Positions 8,647 to 17,523 of a stretch of DNA of 64,000 bases are shown in pieces (the stretch's first letter is position 1; every line of letters starts with the position of its first letter). Source of the stretch: Acidimicrobiales bacterium. Its GTDB lineage: Bacteria; Actinomycetota; Acidimicrobiia; Acidimicrobiales; SZUA-35. The notes under the pieces were generated by a model. The model was not told where the DNA came from and did no database searches. It worked only from the letters and a program-made list of their open reading frames with translations. The translations under genes and the position numbers were made by a program. Location of the stretch: assembly GCA_028285495.1 (NCBI GenBank), contig JANQPB010000016.1, positions 186,001 through 250,000 on the forward strand, in the 5' to 3' direction.

Positions 8647-9302
8647 TGGCGGCCTCCGGTGGTCGCTGGTGGCGTGGTCAGGAGTGCGGCGATGGCGTCC
8701 GCCTGGGCGTCGACCATGGCCGGCTCGGTCGGGTCGGTGCCGGCGAGCAGGCGACACTCGGGCGCCATGGCGAAGATCGAGGCGCTGCTGACGAGCAGGT
8801 AGTAGAACTGCACGACCGAGACGTCGGCGACGACGCCATTGGCTCGTCCGCTCTCGAAGATCTGCGTGACCACCTCGTAGAAGCGGCGGACGTGCCGGTC
8901 GACCAGCCAGGCCAGCCGCCAGTCGTCGCACCGGCCCTCGTCGAACATGACCCGCATGATCTCGGGGTTGGCGGCGCTCGTGCGCAGGTACTGGCGGATG
9001 AGGAAACGGATGCGCTCGACCGGATCGATGTCGCGGGCCTGGGTGACGGCGTGGTCGATGGCGGTGTCGGCCCGGCCGAACAGCGACGCCATACACCGCT
9101 TCCAGAACTCGTCCTTCGAACCGAAGTGGTAGTTGATGAGGTTGCGCTGGACCCCCGCCGCCGCCTCGACCTCGCGGGTGCCGGTTGCGTCGAAGCCACG
9201 GGTCGAGAACAGCTCGATGCCGGCCGCGATCAGCTTGGCCTGGGTCTCGGCGGCCTTGGCCGTGGCCGGCCGCGGTTCGGCGGGAGAGCGAGAACTTGAC
9301 AT
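8643..9302 (-). CDS. TetR-family regulator of the aromatic cluster
   Basis: A 219-residue TetR regulator. The helix-turn-helix is in residues about 15-60 (AKLIAAGIELFSTRGFDATGTREV, then NLINYHFGSKDEFW, broken here for length), followed by an all-helical ligand domain of CpxR/TetR_C type. It heads the operon with the FAH hydrolase and monooxygenase and is divergent from the VOC dioxygenase gene across 72 bp, the usual arrangement for a repressor of both directions. The operator is not certain; inverted AACTTG/CAAGTT half-sites flank the intergenic region. Confidence 0.88.
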   Translation of the reverse strand: MSSSRSPAEPRPATAKAAETQAKLIAAGIELFSTRGFDATGTREVEAAAGVQRNLINYHFGSKDEFWKRCMASLFGRADTAIDHAVTQARDIDPVERIRFLIRQYLRTSAANPEIMRVMFDEGRCDDWRLAWLVDRHVRRFYEVVTQIFESGRANGVVADVSVVQFYYLLVSSASIFAMAPECRLLAGTDPTEPAMVDAQADAIAALLTTPPATTGGRQ

Positions 9303-9374
9303 CTGACACAAAGAGCTACAACACTTTTTGGCAATTGACAAGTTCTACGTCCGATGTTCCTGGAGGGCAGCGCC

Positions 9375-9989
9375 GTGTCGACATCCATCGAAGTCCCGCC
9401 GACCGCCAAGGAGCGGGGCAAGACCGCCCCGGCCAAGCTGGCCCACGTCGTGCTCCGCTCACCCCGCTACGACGAGGTGATCGAGTGGTATCGCACCGTG
9501 CTCGAGGCGGAGGTCATGGTCCGGACGCCCGGGGTCAGCTTCCTCACCTACGACGAGGAGCACCACCGCATCGCCGTGATCAACGCCCCCGGCGTGGCCG
9601 ACGTCGATCCGACCGCCGCAGGGGTCGACCACATCGCCTTCACCTACGAGACGATCGACGAGTTGTTCGCCACCTTCGAGCGGCTCCGGGAAGCCGGGAT
9701 CGAGCCCACCTGGACGGTCAACCACGGGCCGACGCTGTCCTTCTACTACGCCGACCCGGACGGCAACCGGGTGGAGCTCCAGATCGACATCTTCGACACG
9801 AACGAGGAGATCAACGCCTGGTTGGCCGAGAGCGACTTCGAGACCAACCCGATCGGGGTCAGGTTCGACCCGGACGACCTCATCACCCGCCACCGCGCCG
9901 GCGAGGACCGGGCCACGCTGCTGGCCCGGTCGGTCATCGATCCGGCCGAGCTGTTCGATCAGCTCCCCGCACCCCCACCGGCGGGCTGA
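9375..9989 (+). CDS. VOC-family ring-cleavage-type dioxygenase
   Basis: A 204-residue vicinal-oxygen-chelate enzyme like extradiol (biphenyl-2,3-diol type) dioxygenases. Expected metal ligands are His in AHVVLRSPRYDEV, His in VDHIAFTYE and Glu in NRVELQIDIF; the second-module tyrosine and DPDGNRVELQ are typical. I chose the GTG that follows GGAGGG by about eight bases rather than the upstream ATG. It is divergent from the TetR-hydrolase-monooxygenase operon and fits the ring-opening step after hydroxylation. Confidence 0.85.
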   Translation: MSTSIEVPPTAKERGKTAPAKLAHVVLRSPRYDEVIEWYRTVLEAEVMVRTPGVSFLTYDEEHHRIAVINAPGVADVDPTAAGVDHIAFTYETIDELFATFERLREAGIEPTWTVNHGPTLSFYYADPDGNRVELQIDIFDTNEEINAWLAESDFETNPIGVRFDPDDLITRHRAGEDRATLLARSVIDPAELFDQLPAPPPAG

Positions 9990-10121
9990 GCCCCCGGGCC
10001 CGCCTGCGCCCCCGGGCGAGCGGCGATCCTGGCCGCCGTCCGGACCCGGGTCGACGGCGGCTCGGCCGCCTGACCGCCACCCGGCTGGCGGATCGAGCGG
10101 TGGGATCGAGCGGGCCGGCGC

Positions 10122-10571
10122 TCAGGAGGGCGAGTTGCCGATGATCCGCTCGGGCGACACGAGCACCGCCGTGCGGCCGTCCTCGACCATGGCCCGGTCG
10201 TACTCGTCGAGGTCGTCGTGCACCCCGCCGGCGGCGGCGTAGATCTCACGAAGCAACAGGCGGAGCGCCTCGGCGTCGATGCCGTCGACCTCGTCGGATG
10301 GCCCGATCAGCTCGGCCGGGCCGGTCACGCCGACCCACCGCCAGCCCCGGCGAACGGCGATCGTCACCTCCGAGCCGCGGCGCACGTGGCCAAGGCGGGC
10401 TGCCCCACCCCTCGAGACCAGGGCGACGCAACGGTCCCCCGTCTTCGGGTGGTCGACCACGCCGCAGTTGACGACGGTGGACAGCACCCGCCCGTCAGCC
10501 TGCACGGTGCTGACCGTGGCCAGGCCGGTCTCGTCGGCCAGGAAGCGGGTCACGTCATCGAGGTCGGGCAT
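10122..10571 (-). CDS. Pyridoxamine-phosphate-oxidase-fold flavin/F420 protein
   Basis: A 149-residue split-barrel protein of the PNPOx-like/F420-dependent family: LATVSTVQADGRVLSTVVN near the start, a middle VTIAVRRGWRWVGVTGPAELI strand pair and a C-terminal RTAVLVSPERIIG. Actinobacterial members bind FMN or F420 and reduce various substrates. I used the internal ATG (MPDLDD) because the longer frame begins with TTG. It is monocistronic, 60 bases after the start of the TauE gene on the same strand. Confidence 0.75.
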   Translation of the reverse strand: MPDLDDVTRFLADETGLATVSTVQADGRVLSTVVNCGVVDHPKTGDRCVALVSRGGAARLGHVRRGSEVTIAVRRGWRWVGVTGPAELIGPSDEVDGIDAEALRLLLREIYAAAGGVHDDLDEYDRAMVEDGRTAVLVSPERIIGNSPS

Positions 10572-10631
10572 CGGCGTCTCCAATCGTGTGCGTGGTGAGT
10601 CTACGACAGCCGGTGCCGACCGAGCCCGGCG

Positions 10632-11369
10632 TCAGGCAAACGTGCGGATGGCCAGCCCGATGACCGATGCGACCAGCGTGGCCACCACGAAGCGGTCGAA
10701 GGCAACCGAGCTCAGGCGGTCCCGGAGCCGGGCACCGAACGGGATCGTGGCCAGCGCCGGGATGCAGGCGAGCAGGGCGACCGTCCAGTTGCCGGTCATC
10801 TCGCCGCTGGCGACGAGCGTCGGCAGCTGGGCCACGCCGGCCACCGCGAACAGGGCGGTCACCGACACGATGTGCGACCGCCGCTCCAGCCGGTAGCTGT
10901 GGATCCACGAGGCCAGCACCGGGGCCGAGATCCCGATCGAGCCCTGGAGGCCGCCCGAGATCAGGCCGACCACCGGGGCGAGGCGGGACGCTCGACCGCG
11001 CTCGATCCGGAAGTCGGGCTTGGCCACGAAGGTGATGGCGTACAGGACGACGATCACCACCAGCAGCGCGATCAGCGCGTCCTCGCGCACCGAGACCAGG
11101 ATGATCGTGCCGACGATGGCACCGACGAAGCCGGTGATGGCCAGGACGGGCAGGTCTCGTGATCCGGCGAGACCGGCCCGCTCCCGCCAGGTGAGGGCGC
11201 CGTTGAGCGCCACGTTCGGCACGGCGGTGATGGCGACGGCGGTCTCGATGTCGGCGATGGCGGCGATGGCGGGAATCGTGACCAGCGGGAGGCCGACGCC
11301 CGAGATGCTCTTGAGCAGCGAGCCGACGACGACGGCGACCAGGGCGACCGCGATCTCCTCGACGGTCAC
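10632..11369 (-). CDS. TauE/SafE-family sulfite/anion exporter
   Basis: A 245-residue polytopic membrane protein with about eight hydrophobic segments. Family features include an N-terminal GSLLKSISGVGLPLVTIP (the G-x-G-x-G type loop), the repeat-like VGLISGGLQGSIGISAPVLA and conserved small residues. TauE/SafE proteins export sulfite, sulfoacetate or other organic anions. The GTG start is the first of the frame. The substrate is not inferable from the neighbours. Confidence 0.85.
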   Translation of the reverse strand: MTVEEIAVALVAVVVGSLLKSISGVGLPLVTIPAIAAIADIETAVAITAVPNVALNGALTWRERAGLAGSRDLPVLAITGFVGAIVGTIILVSVREDALIALLVVIVVLYAITFVAKPDFRIERGRASRLAPVVGLISGGLQGSIGISAPVLASWIHSYRLERRSHIVSVTALFAVAGVAQLPTLVASGEMTGNWTVALLACIPALATIPFGARLRDRLSSVAFDRFVVATLVASVIGLAIRTFA

Positions 11370-11488
11370 CGAACGACCCCGGCCTGCGACCTCGACGATC
11401 GTGAACCCCGCGACATGGCGTCACTGTAGGCACCGCGGCGTCGCTGCGACCGGACTCCGGCCATGCGGGGTGGCGTCCGGTCGTGGCC

Positions 11489-11494
11489 TAGTGT
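11489..11494 (+). promoter_or_regulatory. -10 box of a leaderless promoter (PhyH gene)
   Basis: TAGTGT lies seven bases before the ATG at 11502, the spacing expected when transcription starts at the start codon. It supports ATG 11502 over the GTG at 11523, although the latter has its own AGGAGG. Confidence 0.5.
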
Positions 11495-11501
11495 CGGAAC
11501 C

Positions 11502-12455
11502 ATGCCACCGAGGAGGTCGGCCGTGACCCCGACCCGGGACGTCAGCGACGACGAGATCGAGACCTACCGGCGCGACGGCGTGGTCGCCATCCGTGGCGTC
11601 CTGCCGCTCGAGTGGGTCGACCGGCTGCGAACGGCGATGCAGCAGGTGTTCGACCGCACGACGGACGTCGATCGGACGGCGCTGGTGACCGGTCAGAGCA
11701 CCGCTGGCGCTCGGACCGACATGGTCGAGCGAATGACCACGCTGTTGCGGACAGCCGATGACCCGGGCGCGCTGGCGCTCGAGGCGGGGCACGCCCCCGA
11801 GGGTCGCAGTATCGTCGAGACCGATCCAGGCTCGTGGCACGAGGGCCTCCGGTCCGCCTACCGAGACGGGCCGCTCGGCTCGATCGCGGCGGCGCTGACG
11901 GCGAGCGAGCGGGTCAACCTCTACAGCGATCAGCTGTTCCTCAAGGAGCCGGGTTCGAGCGTCCGCACCCCCTGGCACCAGGACAAGCCGTACTTCCTGC
12001 TGCAGGGCACGAAGGTCGCCGTGTGCTGGGTGCCGGTCGACGTCGTCCGCCTCGACAGCGGGGCGATGGGCTACGTGCGGGGCAGCCATCGTTGGGGCAC
12101 GACGTACAAGCCGAGCGACTTCGTGACATCGACCGGCACGATGTCGTTCCCCGGGCTGGCCATCGACGACCTCGCCGATCTCCCACCGATCGACGCCAAC
12201 GCCGACGACTACGACATCGTCCGCTTCGAAGCCGAGCCGGGCGACGTGATCGTGCACGACTGGCGGACCCTGCACGGCTCGGCCGGCAACGTCAGCGCCG
12301 ACCGGTTGCGCCGAGCGGCGTCGGTCCGCCTCGCCGGTGACGACGTGACCTTCCTCCTCCGCCGCTCCTCGCCCGAGCCCTTCCGTCACACCGTCGACCT
12401 CCGCGACGGCGACCCACTCGACCGGTCGGATCGCTTCCCCCGACTCGTCGGCTGA
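11502..12455 (+). CDS. Phytanoyl-CoA dioxygenase (PhyH)-family Fe(II)/2-oxoglutarate oxygenase
   Basis: A 317-residue non-heme iron dioxygenase. The HxD iron ligands are in TPWHQDKPYF and the distal His is in WRTLHGSAGN, followed by the 2-oxoglutarate Arg in LRRAASVRL. PhyH enzymes hydroxylate small molecules, natural products or lipids; the substrate is unknown. A -10 box seven bases before ATG 11502 suggests a leaderless mRNA, while AGGAGG six bases before GTG 11523 offers a second start. EamA transporter follows on the same strand after 126 bp and may share a substrate. Confidence 0.87.
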   Translation: MPPRRSAVTPTRDVSDDEIETYRRDGVVAIRGVLPLEWVDRLRTAMQQVFDRTTDVDRTALVTGQSTAGARTDMVERMTTLLRTADDPGALALEAGHAPEGRSIVETDPGSWHEGLRSAYRDGPLGSIAAALTASERVNLYSDQLFLKEPGSSVRTPWHQDKPYFLLQGTKVAVCWVPVDVVRLDSGAMGYVRGSHRWGTTYKPSDFVTSTGTMSFPGLAIDDLADLPPIDANADDYDIVRFEAEPGDVIVHDWRTLHGSAGNVSADRLRRAASVRLAGDDVTFLLRRSSPEPFRHTVDLRDGDPLDRSDRFPRLVG

Positions 12456-12569
12456 GCGACGGCAGGTCGACGAGTCAGGGCCTGCGTCGTCTGGTTGCGA
12501 GCCGGCCGTGGCCGGGCCGGTCGGGGTGACCGCCCGTGCCCCGAGATCCGTGACGGTGACGCGTCGCAG

Positions 12570-12575
12570 TACCCT
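12570..12575 (+). promoter_or_regulatory. -10 box of a leaderless promoter (EamA gene)
   Basis: TACCCT lies six bases before the ATG at 12582, with no ribosome-binding site in between, which is consistent with a leaderless transcript. Confidence 0.5.
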
Positions 12576-12581
12576 CCGCCC

Positions 12582-13550
12582 ATGATCGGTTCGGCGCCGG
12601 GACCGGCCCCTCGGCCGCTGCTCGTCGCCTTCGGGAGCATCGCCCTGTGGGCCGTGCTGCTGGTCGTCAGCCGCATCGTGCTCGTCACCTACGACGTCGA
12701 CCCGTGGTCGTTCACCTTCGTCCAGCTGATCGCCGGTGGGGCGGTGTCGATCGCCGCATCGGCAGGCGGCGAGCCGGTCGACTGGAGCTCGCTGCGACGG
12801 GGTCGGACCTGGCTCTATGGTGCGTTCCGGGTCACCACGGCGGCGGCCTTCACCGCCGCCCTGGCCCACACGACGGTGACCTACGCCGGCCTGCTCGGCA
12901 CGATCAACCTCGTGCTCGGGGTGATCGGCGCCACCCTGGTCTACGGGCGCTGGCCGAGCCGGCCCGAGTACGCCGGGCTGGCCGTGGTCCTGGCCGGCGT
13001 CGCCCTGGTCGCCGCGACCCGACTCGACGGCGGCCTCCGCAATCCGGCCGTTGCCCTGATGCTCGTGTCGGAGCTGGCCGTCGTCGGCGCCGCCCTCGTG
13101 GCCGAGAGCCATCCGGACAACGCCGGCGAGAGCCGCAACGTCCGCCTGCGGTTCTCCGGCGTCGTCCTGGTGTTGACCGCCTCGCTGTTCCTGGCCCTTC
13201 GCCTCGTCCAGCAGGCCATCGACGGCGGACCGCTCGGCGACACCGTTGACACGAGCCCGGCGATGTGGATCGCCGGCATCGTCGTCGGCGTGACGCTCCG
13301 GGGACCGGCGATGTACACGGCGCTGAACGCCACGCGGTTGGTCGGCGCCGAGGTCTACCTGATGGTCGCCGCCTCGCTGGCCTTCATCGGCCTGGTGCTG
13401 GAGACCGCGGCCGGAGCGCTCGGCGTCGCCGACCCCCCGACGTTCGACGCGATCGACGGCGTGCTGCTGGTCACGATAGCCAGCGGCGCCGTTTCGGTCT
13501 TCGCCGTCCGGCGGCAGGCCACGGCCGGAGCGGCCTCGGCGACGACGTGA
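12582..13550 (+). CDS. EamA-family (DMT) transporter
   Basis: A 322-residue membrane protein with about ten hydrophobic helices arranged as two EamA repeats (residues about 10-140 and 160-310). EamA proteins are usually exporters of amino acids or small metabolites; in known opine-metallophore clusters an EamA protein exports the product. Here it sits 27 kb from the nicotianamine-synthase-like gene and next to the PhyH dioxygenase, so no link is proven. It converges with the HugZ gene, whose stop is four bases away. Confidence 0.85.
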   Translation: MIGSAPGPAPRPLLVAFGSIALWAVLLVVSRIVLVTYDVDPWSFTFVQLIAGGAVSIAASAGGEPVDWSSLRRGRTWLYGAFRVTTAAAFTAALAHTTVTYAGLLGTINLVLGVIGATLVYGRWPSRPEYAGLAVVLAGVALVAATRLDGGLRNPAVALMLVSELAVVGAALVAESHPDNAGESRNVRLRFSGVVLVLTASLFLALRLVQQAIDGGPLGDTVDTSPAMWIAGIVVGVTLRGPAMYTALNATRLVGAEVYLMVAASLAFIGLVLETAAGALGVADPPTFDAIDGVLLVTIASGAVSVFAVRRQATAGAASATT

Positions 13551-13553
13551 TCG

Positions 13554-14393
13554 TCAGTCGGCGGCCGCCCTCGCCTGCTGGAGCAGCTCGATCACCGCCG
13601 GCCTGGCCTCATCGGCCGAGGTCAGGGGCTGGGGGAACGGGACGCGGGCCAGGCGGGCCGCCGTTGGCGTGGTGACCCGCAGGGTCACGCCGTAGCGGTC
13701 GATGCCGGTCATCGTCGACTCGGTTGCGTCCGTCAACCCGGCCAGGTTCGTGGCATACAGCAGGTTGGCATCGGCGTGGTCGTCGTTCATGTGCTCGACG
13801 ATCCCGTCGGCGGCGTCCGCCACCGGGTCGACGGTCGCCGTGGCGTAGCCGTCGGCCGACACCCAACTCATGTGGCCGAAGCCGCCGACGTAGCGGATCT
13901 GGGCCACGTCGAGCCGCCAGAAGGCGAAGTCGGTGAAGTCGACGTAGTAGCCGGCATAGGGGTGGCGCTCCAGATACGCCTCGCGGACCGATCCGGCGTC
14001 GTCGACCAGCTCCAGGTGACCGACCAGGGTGCAGCGGGCCATCCCGAGCGGGTCGGCGTCGCCGTCGGAGGCCGCGGCCGTGATCAGCATGCTGGCCCGT
14101 CGGTCCCGGCGGGCGTTGACCGTGTGCTCGGCCATGTCCGACACGAGGACGACCGGGGCGCCCCGGTCGTCCGGGGCGTACGACACGACGCTGCCGAAGG
14201 GGAAGCCGTCGGCGGTCAGCGTCGACAGGGTGGCCCGGCTCCGCTGCCAGCACAGGGTGCGGGCCAGCTCGGCGTCCGACGGGAACGAGCTCGGGTCGCC
14301 GGCGATCGGCGGTCCGGCCTCTCCCCCACCGTGCTGGGCGGGGCGCTCGGGCTCGTCGTCGACCGCCCGGTCGGTGGTCTCGTTGGTCGTCAT
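13554..14393 (-). CDS. hugZ: HugZ-type heme-degrading oxygenase
   Basis: A 279-residue protein with an N-terminal split-barrel flavin-reductase-like domain (about 35-170) and a C-terminal DUF2470 domain marked by GIVEHMNDDHADANLLYATN, the architecture of HugZ/HutZ enzymes. These open the heme ring and release iron for use. It is the last gene of an operon headed by an HmuT-like heme-binding lipoprotein and overlaps the methyltransferase by ATGA, so the context supports heme-iron use. Activity is inferred from family and neighbours. Confidence 0.88.
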   Translation of the reverse strand: MTTNETTDRAVDDEPERPAQHGGGEAGPPIAGDPSSFPSDAELARTLCWQRSRATLSTLTADGFPFGSVVSYAPDDRGAPVVLVSDMAEHTVNARRDRRASMLITAAASDGDADPLGMARCTLVGHLELVDDAGSVREAYLERHPYAGYYVDFTDFAFWRLDVAQIRYVGGFGHMSWVSADGYATATVDPVADAADGIVEHMNDDHADANLLYATNLAGLTDATESTMTGIDRYGVTLRVTTPTAARLARVPFPQPLTSADEARPAVIELLQQARAAAD

Positions 14394-14986
14394 CGTTGCT
14401 CCTGTTGGGGTTCGATCCGGTGGTCGTCGCCGTCGACGGTCGGCCGCTCGCCGACCACCAGCGCCAGCTCCCGCCACCGCCACACGCAGTCGACGTGGTC
14501 GAAGCCGGCCTCGTCGAGCAGCGCCAGGCGCTCGTCGACCGACCAGTGGCGGTCCCACGCCCGGTCGGGTGACCGCTCCAACGGCACGAGGTCGATGAAC
14601 CGATCGTGCAGCCGCTCGCTGGTCGAGCGGACCAGATCGAGATCGGCGACGACCCCGCCGGGGCGGAGCACGGTCAGGATCTCGGCGGCGAGGCTCCGGC
14701 GTCGCTCCCGGTCGAGGTGGTGGATGGCCAGCGCCGAGACGACGGCGTCGGCCGGCGCCAGTCCGGCGGGCAGCGGCAGGTCGAGATCGTGGTCGACGAC
14801 CTCGACCTGTTCCCGGTCGGCGAAGCGGGCGCTGGCGAGGTCGAGCATGGTCCGGTTGTGGTCGATGGCGATGCCGATCGCCTCAGGGTACGCGTCGAGG
14901 ACGCCGGCCAGGACGCGACCGTCGCCGGCACCGAGGTCATCCCAGGTTCGGGCTGCGGGGCCAGGCCCCGGCGCCGCTGTCGTCAT
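14390..14986 (-). CDS. Class I SAM-dependent methyltransferase
   Basis: A 198-residue small methyltransferase. Motif I is DLGAGDGRVLAGVLD, motif II ends in IAIDHN and motif III is in VVSALAIHHLDRE, followed by LRPGGVVADLDLV. Its ligand-binding part is short and gives no clue to the acceptor. It is translationally coupled (ATGA at both ends) between the ABC-2 permease and HugZ, so it belongs to the heme/iron operon, where a methyltransferase is not a usual member. Confidence 0.85.
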   Translation of the reverse strand: MTTAAPGPGPAARTWDDLGAGDGRVLAGVLDAYPEAIGIAIDHNRTMLDLASARFADREQVEVVDHDLDLPLPAGLAPADAVVSALAIHHLDRERRRSLAAEILTVLRPGGVVADLDLVRSTSERLHDRFIDLVPLERSPDRAWDRHWSVDERLALLDEAGFDHVDCVWRWRELALVVGERPTVDGDDHRIEPQQEQR

Positions 14987-15813
14987 CCACGGTCACCGGC
15001 CGGCTTCGAGAGCCGGTAGGCCGCCAGCCCCCCGAAGCCGACCACGATGAACACCGACCAGACCAGCGCCCGGACCGCCGGACCGGCCAGCGGGCCGCCC
15101 CCGGCGAGGCCGTCGAGCAGCTCGACGTAGGCGGTGATCGGGCTCACCCGGACCAGGGGCTGTGCCCACCCGGGGTAGGCCTCGAGCGGCACCATCCCCT
15201 GGGAGAAGAAGAGCAGCAGCAGGAACACGGCCCCGAGCGGCGGACCGAGGGTCTCGAGGCTGGAGGCCATCGTGGCCAGGGACAGCCCGATCCACACCAC
15301 CACGGGACCGAGGGCGACCCCGACGGCGACGAAGCCGAGCGCCGAGAGCGGGCCGTCGAGGAAGCGGAACCCGAACAGGTGCCCGACACCGACGAGGACG
15401 GCGACGGCGGCCAGGGCGCGGGCCAGCTCGGCGACGGCGATGCCGATCAGCAGGGTCAGCGGTGCCACCGGGAGCGAGCGGATCCGGTCCATGAAGCCGG
15501 ACTGGAGATCGCCGAGGAGACCGTAGGCGGCGCCGACCGACCCGAACATCAACCCGGACACGACGAGCGTCGGCACCAGGCGCTGGGCGTACTCGCCCCC
15601 CTCGAAGGCCTCGACCGCTTCGGAGAAGGCGGCAAGCAGCGTCAACAGCAGCAGGAGCGGGAAGATCGTGGTGTTGACCACGGTCTCGGACGACCGGCTG
15701 AACCGGCGGAAGGCCCGACCGGCGAACGCTGCGACCTGGGCGGCCAGTCCGGCGGCCGTGCCGGCGGCCGGAGCCGCCGACGTCGACGGGACGGGTCCAG
15801 CGGAGGCCGTCAT
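14983..15813 (-). CDS. ABC-2 type transporter permease
   Basis: A 276-residue permease with six hydrophobic segments and the ABC-2 signature GDLQSGFMDRIRSLPVAPL, followed by SQGMVPLEAYPGWAQPLVRVSP typical of DrrB-like subunits. With its sister permease and the DrrA-like ATPase it forms a complete exporter-type complex. The ATG overlaps the upstream permease stop. It lies inside the heme/iron operon, where a BtuC-type importer would be expected. Confidence 0.88.
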   Translation of the reverse strand: MTASAGPVPSTSAAPAAGTAAGLAAQVAAFAGRAFRRFSRSSETVVNTTIFPLLLLLTLLAAFSEAVEAFEGGEYAQRLVPTLVVSGLMFGSVGAAYGLLGDLQSGFMDRIRSLPVAPLTLLIGIAVAELARALAAVAVLVGVGHLFGFRFLDGPLSALGFVAVGVALGPVVVWIGLSLATMASSLETLGPPLGAVFLLLLFFSQGMVPLEAYPGWAQPLVRVSPITAYVELLDGLAGGGPLAGPAVRALVWSVFIVVGFGGLAAYRLSKPAGDRG

Positions 15814-16577
15814 GCCGCACGCTCCAGCGCCCGGCTCCCCAGCGCAGCGAACACGATGATCAGCCCGACGCACCAGGCCAGCGCGAGGGGGACGGTGTCA
15901 CCGAGGTCGCCGGTACCGGCGGTGGCCCGGAGGGCGTCGATCGTGACGCTGACCGGTTGATAGCGGACGATCGGCTCGAGCCAGTCGGGGAAGTCCTCGA
16001 CCGGGGCGAACCCTGACGACAGCATGATCAGCGGCAGGTAGGGCGTCGAGGCGATCGAGGCTGCGGCCTCCGGCGTCGGGGCGGCGTAGCCGATCAGGCC
16101 CATGCCGAGCGACACCGCCAGCGCGAACAGCAACGCGAGACCGAGGTAGGCCAGGGCCCAGACCCAACCCCGCTCGAACCGCATGCCGGTGGCGATGCCG
16201 AGCGCGGTGATCACGACCGCCGAGACGGTCGCCCGGGACAGGTCGCCGAGGGAGCGGCCGATCAACGGTGCCGATCGATGGATGGGGAGCGAGCGGAAGC
16301 GGGCGATGATGCCGCTCCGCCGGTCGTCGGCCACGTAGTAGGCCGAGGACATCGCGGTGAAGAACATGGCCTGGACGACGATGGTCGGCGGGAGGAGCTG
16401 GGCATAGTCGAAGCCGCGGGCCTCCATGATCCGCCTCATCACGAGGTTGAACAGGACGAAGAACAGGATCGGGAAGAGCACCGCTCCGAGGATGGTCGCC
16501 GGGTTGCGGGCGCTGCGGAGCATGGCCCGCCCGCCGAGCACCCGACCGTCGCCGAGCAGCGTGCCGGACGCGGTCAT
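15810..16577 (-). CDS. ABC-2 type transporter permease
   Basis: A 255-residue six-helix permease with the ABC-2 signature YVADDRRSGIIARFRSLPIHR and SSGFAPVEDFPDWLEPIVRYQP. It is paired with the preceding ATPase and the following permease, so the complex is probably a heterodimer of the two permeases with two ATPase subunits. The cargo is unknown; the operon suggests heme, porphyrin, a siderophore or a breakdown product. Confidence 0.88.
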   Translation of the reverse strand: MTASGTLLGDGRVLGGRAMLRSARNPATILGAVLFPILFFVLFNLVMRRIMEARGFDYAQLLPPTIVVQAMFFTAMSSAYYVADDRRSGIIARFRSLPIHRSAPLIGRSLGDLSRATVSAVVITALGIATGMRFERGWVWALAYLGLALLFALAVSLGMGLIGYAAPTPEAAASIASTPYLPLIMLSSGFAPVEDFPDWLEPIVRYQPVSVTIDALRATAGTGDLGDTVPLALAWCVGLIIVFAALGSRALERAA

Positions 16578-16590
16578 GGCCGAACGCCGG

Positions 16591-17523
16591 TCACGTCGAG
16601 TCGCCGGTCAGGTCGAGGAAGACGTCGTCGAGGGTGGGGCGGCGCAGCGACAGGTCGGCCACCTCGATGCCGGCCTGGCCGAGCCGCTGCAGGATGGCCG
16701 ACAGGTCGGCGGCCTCGGTGTCGGGGATGGTGACGGTGCCGAGGTCGTGCTCGACCGAGAGCGGACCGCGATCATCGAGGAGCTTGGCCACCTCGTCGAG
16801 CCGGCCGGGGTCGACCGGCTGGACCACGCACGACTGACCGCCGGCCGACCGCTTCAGATCGCTCGGCGTTCCCTCGACCACGACCTTGCCGTTGTCGATC
16901 AGCACGATCCGGTCGGCGAGCTGATCGGCCTCCTCCAGGTACTGGGTGGTGAGGATGATCGTGCGGCCCTCGGCCTGCAGGTCTCGGACCATGTCCCAGA
17001 GGGTGGCCCGGCTGCGAGGGTCGAGGCCGGTGGTCGGCTCGTCGAGGAACAGGATGGGGACGTCGTCGACCAGGCTGGCGGCCAGGTCGAGCCGGCGCCG
17101 CATGCCGCCCGAATACGACGACACCCGACCGTCCGCCGCCTCGACCAGATCGAACCGCTCGAGCAGCTCGTCGGCCCTGGCCCGGGCGGCGGAGCCGGAC
17201 AGGCCCCGGAGCCGCCCGAAGAGGGCGAGGTTCTCGACGCCGGTCAGCGCCTCGTCGAGGGCTGCGAACTGCCCGGTCAGCGCGATCGATCGCCTGACCT
17301 CCGCCGGCTCGGTCACGACGTCGTGGCCGTCGACGGTGGCCGAGCCGGCGTCGGGGCGGAGCAACGTCGACAGCACGTTGACCGTCGTGGTCTTGCCGGC
17401 CCCGTTCGGACCGAGCAGGCCGAGCACCTCGCCGCGAGCGGCCTCGAACGTGACGCCGGCGAGGGCCGTCGTCTCACCGAAGCGCTTGACCAGACCGCTG
17501 ACCTGGATCCCGCTGACCCCCAT
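16591..17523 (-). CDS. DrrA-family ABC transporter ATPase
   Basis: A 310-residue ATPase of the daunorubicin-exporter family. Walker A is GLLGPNGAGKTTTVNVL, the signature is SSYSGGMRRRLDLAA, Walker B is PILFLDEPTTGLDPRSR, and the C-terminal DUF4162-like region ends in LSLRRPTLDDVFLDLTG. It energises the two ABC-2 permeases that follow. The start codon overlaps the stop of the upstream hypothetical gene (TGATG). Confidence 0.92.
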   Translation of the reverse strand: MGVSGIQVSGLVKRFGETTALAGVTFEAARGEVLGLLGPNGAGKTTTVNVLSTLLRPDAGSATVDGHDVVTEPAEVRRSIALTGQFAALDEALTGVENLALFGRLRGLSGSAARARADELLERFDLVEAADGRVSSYSGGMRRRLDLAASLVDDVPILFLDEPTTGLDPRSRATLWDMVRDLQAEGRTIILTTQYLEEADQLADRIVLIDNGKVVVEGTPSDLKRSAGGQSCVVQPVDPGRLDEVAKLLDDRGPLSVEHDLGTVTIPDTEAADLSAILQRLGQAGIEVADLSLRRPTLDDVFLDLTGDST